NCBI GenBank assembly: GCA_036388475.1
Contig: DASVRT010000041.1
Coordinates: 62,001-126,000 of the forward strand
DNA from: JALZHR01 sp036388475
GTDB taxonomy: Bacteria > Acidobacteriota > Blastocatellia > Pyrinomonadales > Pyrinomonadaceae
Length of the DNA stretch: 64,000 nucleotides
Direction of reading: 5' to 3'
Below the pieces are notes generated by a model. It made no database searches, had not been told where the DNA came from, and was given only the letters and a program-made list of their open reading frames with translations. This document shows positions 25,428 through 34,700 of the stretch, piece by piece. Each line of letters starts with the position of its first letter. Within the stretch, counting starts at the first letter, position 1. The translations under genes were made by a program, and so were the position numbers.

Positions 25428-27146
25428 GTGAAAAATATAATAATTTTATTCGTCGTTTTCGTTTTCTTTGTTTCGCCCGTCACGCCCGCGCCGAACGCGG
25501 ACAAAAAGCAGGAAAAATGGGTTGAAAAAACTGTGAAACAGATGAGCCTGCGCGAGAAAATCGGGCAGATGATAAACGTCCGGCTGGTCGGCGATTTTAC
25601 GAATTTTCAGAGCGAGCGATTCACCGATTATCGCCGCGAGGTCGAGCAGAACAAAATCGGCGGCTTCACGGTTTATCGCGGCGATGCGAACACGATTGCC
25701 GGTCTGACCAACGAGCTTCAGCGAATTTCAAAGGTTCCGTTATTCTTCGCTGCCGATTACGAGCGCGGTTTGCGGATGAACGTCCGCAACGGCACGCCTT
25801 TCACGACGAATATGGGCGTCGGCGCGGCGGGCGACGTGCAGGCGGCTTACCGGCAGGGCAAAATCATCTGCGAGGAAATGCGCGCCATCGGCGTCAACTG
25901 GCTTTTCGCCCCGGTCGTGGACATCAACAACAATCCCGACAATCCGGTGATAAACGTTCGCAGCTACGGCGAAAATCCGCAAAAAGTCGGCGAATTCGGC
26001 TCGGCGCTGGCGCGAGGCGTGAAAGAGGCGAATTGTCTCGCGACCTTGAAACATTTTCCCGGTCACGGCGACACGGCGACCGATTCGCACATCGGGCTTT
26101 CGGTCGTGCCGATTGATAAAGCGCGGCTCGACGCGGTCGAGCTTGTCCCGTTTAAAATGGCGATTCAGAGCGGCGTCGATTCGGTAATGACGGCGCATCT
26201 CGCTCTGCCGCAAATCACGAACGACGAAATTCCGGCGACTTTAAACGCGAAAGTTTCGACCGACATTCTGCGCCGCGAATTAAAGTTTGACGGCATTATT
26301 TCGACCGACGCGATGGAGATGGGCGCGATTATCAAAAATTATTCGGAAGAAAAATCGGTCGTGATGGCGGTGCAGGCGGGCGCGGACGTGATTCTGCTGC
26401 CGCTGAATTCGACCAACGCGATAAACGCCGTCGAAGCCGCCGTCAAGCGCAATGAAATCACCGAACAGCGCATCGACGAATCGGTCCGGCGTTTGCTGAA
26501 AGCGAAATACCGGCTCGGCTTGACGCAGAATACGCAGGTCGATTTGACGAGAGTCAATCAACTCGTCGAGAACCCCGCAAACGTCCGCGAGGCGAATTCG
26601 ATTGCCGAAAAATCAATCACGCTTTTGCGCAACGCGAACGAGATGCTGCCTTTGAGCGTCGAAAAAGCGAACGGGGCTTTATTTGTCGTCGTCGCCGCCG
26701 ACGATGAGCCGGTCGAAGGCGCGGCGTTTATGCCGGAAGTCCAGAGACGCGCGCAAAACGCAAAAATTCTGCGGCTCGATTTTCGGACGACCAGAGAAGA
26801 ATTCGAAAAAGTTTCAGCCGACGCCCGAAATTTCGATTCAATCGTGCTGGCGGTTTTCGTCAAGCGCGCGGCGGGCAAGGGAACGGTCGCGCTGCCGGAA
26901 AATCTGACGAGTTTTGTTCAGCAAACCGTGGCGATGAAAGATAAAAACGTGGCGGTCGTCGCTTTCGGCTCGCCGTATCTGATTCGACAGTTTCCCGAAG
27001 CGCGCGTTTACGCCGTGACTTACGCCATCGAAGAAGTCGGACAAAACGCCGCCGTCAGAACGCTTTTCGGCGAAGTTCCGTTTCAGGGAAAATTGCCCGT
27101 CCGCATTCCGAGCCTGTTTGAAATCGGCGCGGGGATTGCTAAATAA
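25428..27146 (+). CDS. Secreted GH3 family glycosidase, NagZ-like beta-N-acetylhexosaminidase
   Basis: 572 residues from GTG 25428, chosen because GAGGT lies about 6 nt upstream and it gives a compact signal peptide (KNIIILFVVFVFFVSPVTPA); longer in-frame readings overlap the upstream terminator. GH3 features: KIGQMINVRLVG, then KHFPGHGDTATDSH, which carries the Asp-His dyad typical of NagZ-type enzymes, and STDAMEMGAI with the nucleophile Asp. A second alpha/beta domain follows to the end (SITLLRNANEMLPL; VVAFGSPYLIRQFPEA). It probably releases N-acetylglucosamine from peptidoglycan fragments or chitin-like polymers outside the cytoplasm. Confidence 0.9.
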   Translation: MKNIIILFVVFVFFVSPVTPAPNADKKQEKWVEKTVKQMSLREKIGQMINVRLVGDFTNFQSERFTDYRREVEQNKIGGFTVYRGDANTIAGLTNELQRISKVPLFFAADYERGLRMNVRNGTPFTTNMGVGAAGDVQAAYRQGKIICEEMRAIGVNWLFAPVVDINNNPDNPVINVRSYGENPQKVGEFGSALARGVKEANCLATLKHFPGHGDTATDSHIGLSVVPIDKARLDAVELVPFKMAIQSGVDSVMTAHLALPQITNDEIPATLNAKVSTDILRRELKFDGIISTDAMEMGAIIKNYSEEKSVVMAVQAGADVILLPLNSTNAINAVEAAVKRNEITEQRIDESVRRLLKAKYRLGLTQNTQVDLTRVNQLVENPANVREANSIAEKSITLLRNANEMLPLSVEKANGALFVVVAADDEPVEGAAFMPEVQRRAQNAKILRLDFRTTREEFEKVSADARNFDSIVLAVFVKRAAGKGTVALPENLTSFVQQTVAMKDKNVAVVAFGSPYLIRQFPEARVYAVTYAIEEVGQNAAVRTLFGEVPFQGKLPVRIPSLFEIGAGIAK

Positions 27147-27172
27147 GAATTAGCCTGCGAAACACGAAAAGA

Positions 27173-27547
27173 ATGAGAATAAAAATCAGCGAAATCAGCG
27201 GTAATAAAATTGTGTTCAAATCGCTATTAGGAATCGGCAAAGGTTTTTGGATGAGCGACCCGTTGCCGCGACTTGATGAATCTTATGAAGTTGAAATTGA
27301 AATAAATGATTCTTTAAAGTGGGGAGAAAATGTATCTTTTGCGGAAGAAGATAAAGAAGTTATCGCGATGGATAATGAATATGGACATATTCAAGGGAAA
27401 GTCGGGGGCATTGATTCCGACGGATTGGTGATTCTTCGCCTCGGGGATTCTATAATTATGCTTGATAATTTTATTCCTTCGCCGCCAAACGAATCATTTA
27501 TTCGACTTGAAGCCATTACGCTTCAACTTTTTAATGCCTGCATTTAG
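27173..27547 (+). CDS. Hypothetical protein
   Basis: 124 residues (MRIKISEISGNKIVFKSLLG ... ), with an acidic middle (EVEIEINDSLKWGENVSFAE) and a beta-strand-rich pattern; no signal peptide, membrane segment or known motif. The base and codon use is visibly more AT-rich than that of its neighbours, which hints at recent acquisition; similar small beta-rich proteins are often immunity proteins of contact-dependent toxins, but nothing here shows that. No toxin gene is adjacent. It is convergent with queD. Confidence 0.55.
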   Translation: MRIKISEISGNKIVFKSLLGIGKGFWMSDPLPRLDESYEVEIEINDSLKWGENVSFAEEDKEVIAMDNEYGHIQGKVGGIDSDGLVILRLGDSIIMLDNFIPSPPNESFIRLEAITLQLFNACI

Positions 27548-27575
27548 CTTAATACTCCGACACTGAAAATCTATT

Positions 27576-27959
27576 TTATGAAACCTGGTAAGTCGCGATG
27601 CTGGTCGGCGTTTCGTAGCAGCGGACTTTGTAGACCTGCACTCTCGCGTCGTCCACGCGCGAGGCGATATATTCCAGAATATATCGCGCCAGATTTTCCG
27701 CCGAAGGATTGAGTTCCTCGTCAAACGGCGGCAGCTCGTTCAGATTGCGATGGTCGAGGTATTTCACAATCTCGTCCGCCGCTTTTTTCAAATCGCCGAA
27801 ATCTATCAGCAAACCGATGTTGTTAAGCTCTTCGCCGCGCGCAAAAATCTCGATTTTGTAATTGTGACCGTGCAGGTTCTCGCATTTTCCCTTGTAGCCG
27901 CGCAATTGGTGCGCGCTGGAAAAATTGCGTTCAATCATTACTTCGTAAAAACTGCTCAT
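27576..27959 (-). CDS. queD: 6-carboxy-5,6,7,8-tetrahydropterin synthase (QueD/PTPS family)
   Basis: 127 residues, full length for the family. Zinc ligands H17 (SSAHQL), H30 and H32 (HGHNY), catalytic C26 (GKCENLHGH), and the DFGDLK and LDHRNLNE motifs with the second catalytic His are present; the ending VRCYETPTSIATY is typical. QueD makes 6-carboxytetrahydropterin from dihydroneopterin triphosphate on the way to preQ0 and queuosine; the related PTPS reaction cannot be excluded from sequence alone. Its ATG overlaps the stop of the upstream TonB-like gene (TAATG), so the genes are co-translated although functionally unrelated. Confidence 0.9.
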   Translation of the reverse strand: MSSFYEVMIERNFSSAHQLRGYKGKCENLHGHNYKIEIFARGEELNNIGLLIDFGDLKKAADEIVKYLDHRNLNELPPFDEELNPSAENLARYILEYIASRVDDARVQVYKVRCYETPTSIATYQVS

Positions 27960-28351
27960 TAATATTGTTTTCTGAATTTATATTCTATCAGCTTTGAGAC
28001 TGTCACCGGCTCGCCGTTTTTAATCGCGGGTTTGAATCTTATTCCGCCCGCCGCTTTGACGGCTTCGCGGTCAAAATCGTCACAGCCCGAAGAAATTACA
28101 ATCTTCGCATTAGTCACTTTCGCCGATTTGTCGAAAGTCACCCGCAGCCTTGTCAACCCGCGGCTTTGGTGCGGGCAGTTGCCCGTCTTGGCAAACGGCT
28201 TGTGTTCTATCTCCAGAGGTCTGTCTTTTTCCTGCGTCGCGGTTTTTTGTTTGCCGGTTGAATCGGGCGGCGTCTGCTGCGCGTTTGAAGCGACCACAAA
28301 TACTAAAGCGAAAAAGAAAACCGCGAATAACGATTTACAGAATTTTTTCAT
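27959..28351 (-). CDS. Secreted TonB C-terminal-domain protein 1
   Basis: 130 residues. Signal peptide: MKKFCKSLFAVFFFALVFVV, then ASNAQ. The rest is a TonB_C-type domain: LTRLRVTFDKSAKVTNAKIV, SGCDDFDREAVKAAGGIRF, and NGEPVTVSKLIEYKF. A classical TonB also needs a long Pro-rich stalk and an uncleaved anchor, both missing, so this is probably a periplasmic TonB_C-like protein rather than the energy transducer. It is a tandem paralogue of the next gene (19-nt gap). Confidence 0.8.
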   Translation of the reverse strand: MKKFCKSLFAVFFFALVFVVASNAQQTPPDSTGKQKTATQEKDRPLEIEHKPFAKTGNCPHQSRGLTRLRVTFDKSAKVTNAKIVISSGCDDFDREAVKAAGGIRFKPAIKNGEPVTVSKLIEYKFRKQY

Positions 28352-28370
28352 AATAACTCTCCTGGATTTT

Positions 28371-28769
28371 CTAACGAATTCCGGCTTTATATTCGACGGA
28401 TTTTGTCACCGTCACGGCTTCGCCGTTTTTGATTTCCGGCTCGAATTTTATTTTTTTCGCGACTCGCACAGCTTCTTTGTCAAAATATTCGCAGCCCGAA
28501 GTGTTGACGATTTCCGCGTCGGTTACTTTTCCCGAACTGTGAAAGGTGACTCTGACCCTGATAGACAAGCGGGAATCTCCCTGAGTTTCAAAACACTGCC
28601 GGAAACTGTCGATGCTCGGCGGAGTTTTTCGGATTATTTTCAAAGGCTGATTTACAGTCCCTTGTTCTTTGGTTGAATTGGCTGAGTTGTCCGTCTGCGC
28701 GTTTGCCGCGCCGACGGATAAGAGCGCGAAAAACAGAAGAGAGAACAGTGCCGCAACAAGTTTTTTCAT
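28371..28769 (-). CDS. Secreted TonB C-terminal-domain protein 2
   Basis: 132 residues with signal peptide (LVAALFSLLFFALLSVGAANA) and a TonB_C-type domain: LSIRVRVTFHSSGKVTDAEI, SGCEYFDKEAVRVAKKIKF, NGEAVTVTKSVEYK. About half identical by eye to the downstream paralogue, so a tandem duplication. It carries two cysteines (CFE, GCE) that match those in the paralogue and could form a disulphide in the periplasm. Confidence 0.8.
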   Translation of the reverse strand: MKKLVAALFSLLFFALLSVGAANAQTDNSANSTKEQGTVNQPLKIIRKTPPSIDSFRQCFETQGDSRLSIRVRVTFHSSGKVTDAEIVNTSGCEYFDKEAVRVAKKIKFEPEIKNGEAVTVTKSVEYKAGIR

Positions 28770-28861
28770 AAATTTAACCTTACCTTAAAAAAATTCCAAA
28801 CCTCACTGCCGGCGTTCAATCATTACTTTGCAGAACGACGACAGGCTTAAATCAATTATAG

Positions 28862-29467
28862 TTAAATCTTTTCTTTTTGAAACGGCTTGACGTAAACTTC
28901 GTCCAGAATCGCGGCGCTGTCGACCAGCACTTTTTTATTTATTTTCGCGTCCCGTTCTTTCAGATAATCGCAAATATCCTCGACATATTTCCAGCTATCG
29001 CCGGTGCCGGAGAGAATCGTTCGCGGAATCGGGCGCGTCCGAATTTCGACTTCGGTCAGATTTTCGTTGATTTTCTTTAAATTGATGGTAACGATGTCGC
29101 CGAAACTATGCCATTTCATCCGGGTTCTGAATTTTATGACGCCGCTTTCCGGGCTTTCCTCTTTGATTTTTGCCGGATTCAGGTCGTCAACCGCTTCGCG
29201 GCAGCATTCAAAGGCTTTCCGGTAATTCAGCAAAAGCGTTAAAGTTCGCCGCTGTCTGACTATATAAATTTCCTCGTTGTTTCTCCTGCCGGTAACTTTT
29301 CTCGCTATCGCGTCGTTCCAAAGCATAGTGACAAATCCAACCGCCGCGCCGGAAACTGCATAATAAAGCAGCCAATCGGCACTAATGGATTTATCAAATA
29401 AAAAATGCATCAAAACATAAGCGACGACAAAGTAGAGAGGAAGATAAATCCAGCGACTGATTTTCAT
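28862..29467 (-). CDS. Hypothetical membrane protein
   Basis: 201 residues. Two N-terminal transmembrane helices (WIYLPLYFVVAYVLMHFLF and WLLYYAVSGAAVGFVTMLW) are followed by a cytosolic beta-rich domain of about 140 residues (GVIKFRTRMKWHSFGDIVTI; TEVEIRTRPIPRTIL). No family recognised. The start is 12 nt downstream of the DinG-type helicase stop, so the two are probably in one operon. Confidence 0.65.
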   Translation of the reverse strand: MKISRWIYLPLYFVVAYVLMHFLFDKSISADWLLYYAVSGAAVGFVTMLWNDAIARKVTGRRNNEEIYIVRQRRTLTLLLNYRKAFECCREAVDDLNPAKIKEESPESGVIKFRTRMKWHSFGDIVTINLKKINENLTEVEIRTRPIPRTILSGTGDSWKYVEDICDYLKERDAKINKKVLVDSAAILDEVYVKPFQKEKI

Positions 29468-29479
29468 AAACGCCTCAAT

Positions 29480-31432
29480 TTAATCGAAAATATTTGCCAC
29501 GTCTTTTAATTCTGCCGTAATTCGCATTCGCGGTAAAGAATTCAGAAAATCTCTGCCGTAGCCTTTCGTGCGCAGGCGCGGGTCAAGAATGGCGATGACG
29601 CCTTTGTCGCTCGCGCTGCGAATCAATCTGCCGACGCCTTGTTTGAGCGTGATAATCGCTTGCGGAACGGAATAATCGAAAAACGATTTGCCGCCGTTTT
29701 CGTCGATAAAACGCGTTCGCGCGGCAACAATCGGGTCGGTCGGGACGGCGAAGGGAAGCTTGTCGATGATGACGCAGGAAAGCTGACGCCCGCGCACATC
29801 GACGCCTTGCCAGAATGAAGAAGTCGCAAACAAAACCGCGTTATTCGTGTTTTTGAACCTGTCCAGCAGCGCGCTTTTCATCATCGAGCCTTGCACGAAG
29901 CAGGGAAAATCGACGCGCAAAGAGACGAGTTCGTAAAGCGCGTTCATCGACTGGTTGCTGGTACAGAGAACGAAAGCGTGTCCTTTGGTGACGTTGACAA
30001 TCTTGACGATTTCGTTTGCCGCGTGCTGCAAAAATTCCGGCGAGCGCGGGTCGGGCATCGCTTTCGGCAGATAAACAATCGCCTGTTTCTGATAATCGAA
30101 CGACGAGGGCGCGAGCAGCGAATCGGAATTCTCGTTGTCCAAGCCGAGACGATTTTTGATGAAATCGAATTTCCCGTTGCTCGAAAGCGTCGCCGAAGTC
30201 ATCACGACCGTTTCGGTTTTGTCGAAAAGCTTGTCCTGCAAAAGCGCGGAAACGTCAATCGGCGAGGCGCGCAAGAATACGCCTTTGCCGCGCCGCTCTA
30301 ACCAGTAAACATAATTTTTTTCGGCTTGCGTGCAGATAAAATCGAGGTCGAAACGCGTTTGCCGGGTGCGGCGCACGACCGATTCGATTTCGCTTTTATC
30401 GTCCTTCAGATTGTCCAGAGTCGTTTCCAGTCTTTCCAGAGTGTTGTCCAGATTAAAATACGCTTCGCCGAGCGCGGTCGCTTCGATTTCGCCGGATTTC
30501 GTTCTCTGGGCGAATGAGCCCTGCACGAGCGGGAAACGCCCGTCCTGACTGCGCCCCTGCGCGAAACGCGCCCAGAACTGGTCGGCAAGCCCGATGATTT
30601 TGGCGGAAAGCTTCGTCAAATCGCGATTCAGAGCGACGTCCGTAATCGGCAAACGCTCGACATCTCTGACCAGCTCGTCAATCTGAAAACTGGAAACCTG
30701 AAAGCCGAAATAATCGGCGGCGATGTCTTCGATTAAATGCGCCTCGTCGAAAATCACGGCGGCGTAATCGGGCAAAACTCTGCCGAATTCGTTGCCGCGA
30801 ATGTTTAAATCGGCGAAAAAAAGATGATGATTGACGATAACGATGTCGGCTTCTTCGGCGCGGGCGCGCATTCTGGTAATGAAACAGTTTTCAAACTCGG
30901 CGCATTTCTGCCCGATGCAGGCTTCGCCCTTGGCATTGATGTCGCGCCAGTAAGAGAGATTTTCGGGCAAATCTATCAGCTCGGCTTTGTCGCCCGTCGC
31001 CGATTCGCGCGACCAGCGAGAGACTTTCTGAAAACTGTCGAATTCGTCGAGGCTTTCCAGAATCGGCTGCGTTTCGGCTTTTTGGATGCGATACAGGCAG
31101 GCGTAGTTCGAACGCCCTTTCATATACGCCGCCGTAAATTTTTTCGGCATAATCTTTTGCAGAAACGGGATGTCTTTTTCCATTAATTGCTCCTGCAAAT
31201 TTTTCGTTCCCGTCGAGATGACGATGCGTTTGTTTTGTCCGAGCGCGGCGGCGATTGCCGGGACGAGATACGCCAAAGTCTTGCCCGTTCCGGTTCCGGC
31301 TTCGACAATCAGGTGTTTTTTTTCTTCGAACGCGCGCAGCACCGCCGCCGCCATTTTTATCTGACCGGGACGAAATTCGTATTCCTTATGATATTTTGCG
31401 ATGAGCCCGTTTTTTCCAAAAATTTCTTCCAT
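29480..31432 (-). CDS. DinG/XPD-family ATP-dependent DNA helicase
   Basis: 650 residues. Superfamily 2 helicase: Q-motif region FRPGQIKMAA, Walker A AGTGTGKT (K51), DEAH box (FDEAHLIED), SAT-like motif (VMTSATLSS), and motif VI GVGRLIRS. Between motifs I and II lie four cysteines (NYACLYR, ACIGQKC, ENC) arranged like the 4Fe-4S cluster of DinG and XPD. These enzymes unwind DNA 5' to 3' at forks, R-loops or damage. Cytosolic. It is close in length to Bacillus/Acidobacteria YoaA-DinG proteins. The gene symbol is left blank because DinG and YoaA paralogues cannot be separated here. Confidence 0.9.
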   Translation of the reverse strand: MEEIFGKNGLIAKYHKEYEFRPGQIKMAAAVLRAFEEKKHLIVEAGTGTGKTLAYLVPAIAAALGQNKRIVISTGTKNLQEQLMEKDIPFLQKIMPKKFTAAYMKGRSNYACLYRIQKAETQPILESLDEFDSFQKVSRWSRESATGDKAELIDLPENLSYWRDINAKGEACIGQKCAEFENCFITRMRARAEEADIVIVNHHLFFADLNIRGNEFGRVLPDYAAVIFDEAHLIEDIAADYFGFQVSSFQIDELVRDVERLPITDVALNRDLTKLSAKIIGLADQFWARFAQGRSQDGRFPLVQGSFAQRTKSGEIEATALGEAYFNLDNTLERLETTLDNLKDDKSEIESVVRRTRQTRFDLDFICTQAEKNYVYWLERRGKGVFLRASPIDVSALLQDKLFDKTETVVMTSATLSSNGKFDFIKNRLGLDNENSDSLLAPSSFDYQKQAIVYLPKAMPDPRSPEFLQHAANEIVKIVNVTKGHAFVLCTSNQSMNALYELVSLRVDFPCFVQGSMMKSALLDRFKNTNNAVLFATSSFWQGVDVRGRQLSCVIIDKLPFAVPTDPIVAARTRFIDENGGKSFFDYSVPQAIITLKQGVGRLIRSASDKGVIAILDPRLRTKGYGRDFLNSLPRMRITAELKDVANIFD

Positions 31433-31752
31433 TTAGATTATTATTTTTCCCAAAAAAATTCAATTTTGCCGATTTCGATTTGACTAAATCTTACGTTTTT
31501 AGTATAGATTGAGTTTGCAAATCACCATTGCTCTTAATAATAGCTACGTAAGGTTACTCTGCCGCGCTTTCTTTTCGGAAGTATACATAGCTGCCAATCA
31601 TAGCAAATTGTAAACGTAAACTTGTTCTGTGTCGAAGCAGTTTTTCGATGCTTTTTATATATACAAATCTGTCCTTATTTTTAAGGTAATAAATCATAAC
31701 TACATAAAGTAGTGAAAAACTTATCCCGTTATTAGTCTTTAGGAGGGCTTAA
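31433..31752 (+). other. Divergent intergenic region with conserved leader of the M36 gene
   Basis: 320 bases, AT-rich. The last 85 bases (31668-31752) hold CCTTA-TTTT-TAAGG and ACTAC-ATAAA-GTAGT hairpins, then TTATCCCGTTATTAG and AGGAGG. The same order occurs before the paralogous M36 gene at 36398, with different loops. The rest has an AT-rich stretch (TTTTTATATATAC) that may hold the promoter; no gene recognised. Confidence 0.5.
31668..31752 (+). promoter_or_regulatory. Conserved two-hairpin 5' leader (copy 1)
   Basis: GTCCTTA-loop-TAAGG, then ACTAC-loop-GTAGT, then CCCGTTATTAG-TCTTTAGGAGGG and ATG at 31753. Compare 36312-36397. Stems are kept and loops differ between the copies, as expected of a structured leader. 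Confidence 0.5.
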
Positions 31753-34700
31753 ATGCAGAAAAGTTCTACAGCAGCGGAAAACCGACACGGTCTTTTGCTC
31801 GGTCTGTTTGTTTTAGGGTTGGTCGCAGCATTAGTAATACTGCCGTACCAATTCCGTTCGGAGGCTGGTGCCAAGAAAAATTCCCGGAAGGGCGTAATCG
31901 AAAGAACCACGAGCCACGAAGAAGGTTTGGAAAATTACGACATTCGCGCGGACAAATCGGCGTTTGAAAAAATCGCCGGCTTTCGTCAATCGCAAAACAG
32001 AGGCGCGGTCGAGATTGCCGATATCAGAGCCGAATTTGTGAAAGGCGAAGACGTCTTGAAACAGCGCGTCCCGACTCTGAAAGTCGATTACAACTCGGAC
32101 ATTCGCACGCCGGAAGTCATCGGTCCCGACGTTAAACGGGGACGCAATTTTCTGACGAGCGCTTCGACGGTGAAGCATTCCGAGATTCTCCGCAATTTTG
32201 CCAAAGAAAATAATTCGTTAATCGGCGCCAGCGACGAGCAGCTCAATGCGCTGAAAGTCACGGCGGATTACACCAACCCGGACGGCAATCTTTCGTTTGC
32301 GCATCTGGAGCAGTTTATCAACGACGTTCCGGTGTTTCGCGCCGAAATCAAAGCCGGTTTCACGAAACAGGGCGAGATGATTCGCGTCGTCAACAACCTC
32401 GCGCCGGGCTTGGATTACGGCAGTCTTTCAAACGATTTCCGCAACCCGCTCGACGCGGTTAAAAAAGCCGCCGGTTACATCAATGTCGATGCCGATTCCC
32501 TGAATTTAGCCCGCAATGAATCCGCTTCGGACAATTTGAAAGTAACTTTCGGCACGGGCGATTCGGCGACAACGGCGGAAAAAATGTATTTTCCGACCGA
32601 GCCGGGCGTCGCCGTTCCGGCGTGGCGAGTTTTAATCTGGCAGCCGGTCAACGCTTATTACATCATCGTCGATGCCGAAAACGGCACGATGCTGTGGCGC
32701 AAAAACCTGACGGAAGACCAGACGCAGGCGGCGACCTACAACGTTTATGCTAATCCGAACGCGATGATTAACGTCGCCGACAGCCCGTTTGCCTTAACGC
32801 CGGGACCGACGTCGCCGAACGGCACGCAGGGCACGGCGATTGCGCGCACGAACGTGACCAGAATCGGAAACGAAGCTCCCTATACATTCAACAATAACGG
32901 ATGGATTACCGACGGCGGCGACAGAACCGACGGCAACGCGGTTCAATCCGGTCTTGACCGCGACGGCGTTGACGGTGTTGACTTAAACAGCGAAGCCATC
33001 AATGCGAGCCGCAACTTTACATACGCATACACGCCGTTTAACCCGAACACGAACACGGGTGATGCGCCGGTGCCCGTCCCGCAGACGTATCCGGGAAGTG
33101 CAGCCCAACAGGGCGGCATCACACAGATGTTCTACATTATGAACTGGTATCACGACGAGCTGTATCGCTTAGGCTTTACCGAGCAGGCGCGCAACTTCCA
33201 GCACAGCAACTTCGGTCGCGGCGGCTTGGAAAACGACCGTGTCAGAGGTGAAGGACAAGACTCGTCGGGCACGAACAACGCCAACTTCTCGGCTGGCGCG
33301 GACGGCACGCGAGGACGTATGCAGATGTATCTGTGGACGGCTTCGAACCCGGACATTGACGGCAACCTCGATGCCGACGTGGTCATTCACGAAGTCACGC
33401 ACGGCACGTCGAACCGCCTGCACGGCAATAACAGCGGTCTTTCGCTGAATATGTCGCGCGGAATGGGCGAAGGCTGGTCGGATTTCTACGCGCACTGCCT
33501 GCTTTCCGAACCGAGCGACCCGATTAACGGCATTTATTCGCTCGGCGGCTACGACACTTATCAGCTGAGCGGCGTCGGCGCAAACAATTTTTATTACGGT
33601 ATTCGGCGTTTTCCGAAAGCGGTGATGGCTTTTACGGGCGGTCCGAATAATCGTCCGCACAATCCTTCGACCTTTGCGGATATTGACGGCTCGACCATTA
33701 ATCTTAACGACGGTGCTTTTGCGCCTCCGTTTATCGGCGCTGCCGACCAGGTTCACAATGCGGGCGAGGTCTGGAGCAGCGCTCTGTGGGAAGTCCGCGC
33801 GAAAATGGTCACGCGTCTCGGCTGGACGGTCGGCAACCGTAAAGTTTTGCAATTGGTTACCGACGGTATGAAGCTGGCTCCGCTGGGTCCGACATTTTTG
33901 ACCGAGCGCGATGCTATCTTAGCGGCGGCGGCGGCAAGCTCGCTGGCACCGGAAGCGGCGGCTGACGTAGCCGATGTATGGGGCGGCTTTGCCATCCGCG
34001 GTATGGGCTTTTCGGCAAGCATCCAGAACGTCGGTGCCGGTACCGGCAACGCGAGAGTGACGGAAGCTTTCGACCTGCCTAACCTGCTTCAAACACCGAC
34101 TTTCAGCGTTTCCGATGCGTCCGGAAACAATAACGGATTCCCCGAACCGGGCGAAACCTTGACGATTACCGTTCCGCTGACGAATAACACCGGCAACGCC
34201 GCGACGGGCGTGACCTTGCAGTTAGTCGGCGGCGGCACGGCGAATTACGGCACGATTGCCAACGGCGGAACCGTCAGCCAGCAGGTTACTTTCACCGTTC
34301 CGGCAGGCACGACCTGCGGCAGCGCGCTGACATTAACCTTCAACGTCAACAGCAGTCTCGGCGCGACGAGCTTTACGCGTCCGCTGATTGTCGGCATCCC
34401 GAACGTGACGTTCTCCGAAAATTTTGACGGCGCAACCGTTCCGGCGTTTCCGGCGGGCTGGACGTCAACGACGCTTCAGGGCGGAATTCCGTTCGTGACA
34501 ACAACGACGAATTCCGATACCGCTCCGAATTCGGCATTCGCAATCGACCCGACGACGGTCGGCGGCGGCACGGATTTAACTTCTCCGTCAATTCCGATTA
34601 CGGCTTCGGCGGCGACCGTTTCCTTCCGCAACCGTTTCGATACGGAAGCCGGCTGGGACGGCGGCGCGCTGGAAATCAGCATCGGCGCCGGCGCGTTCCA

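Noticed and set aside
27959..28769. TonB energy transducer call
   Set aside because: Both proteins have a signal peptide and TonB_C-like fold, but no periplasm-spanning stalk and no ExbB/ExbD genes nearby.
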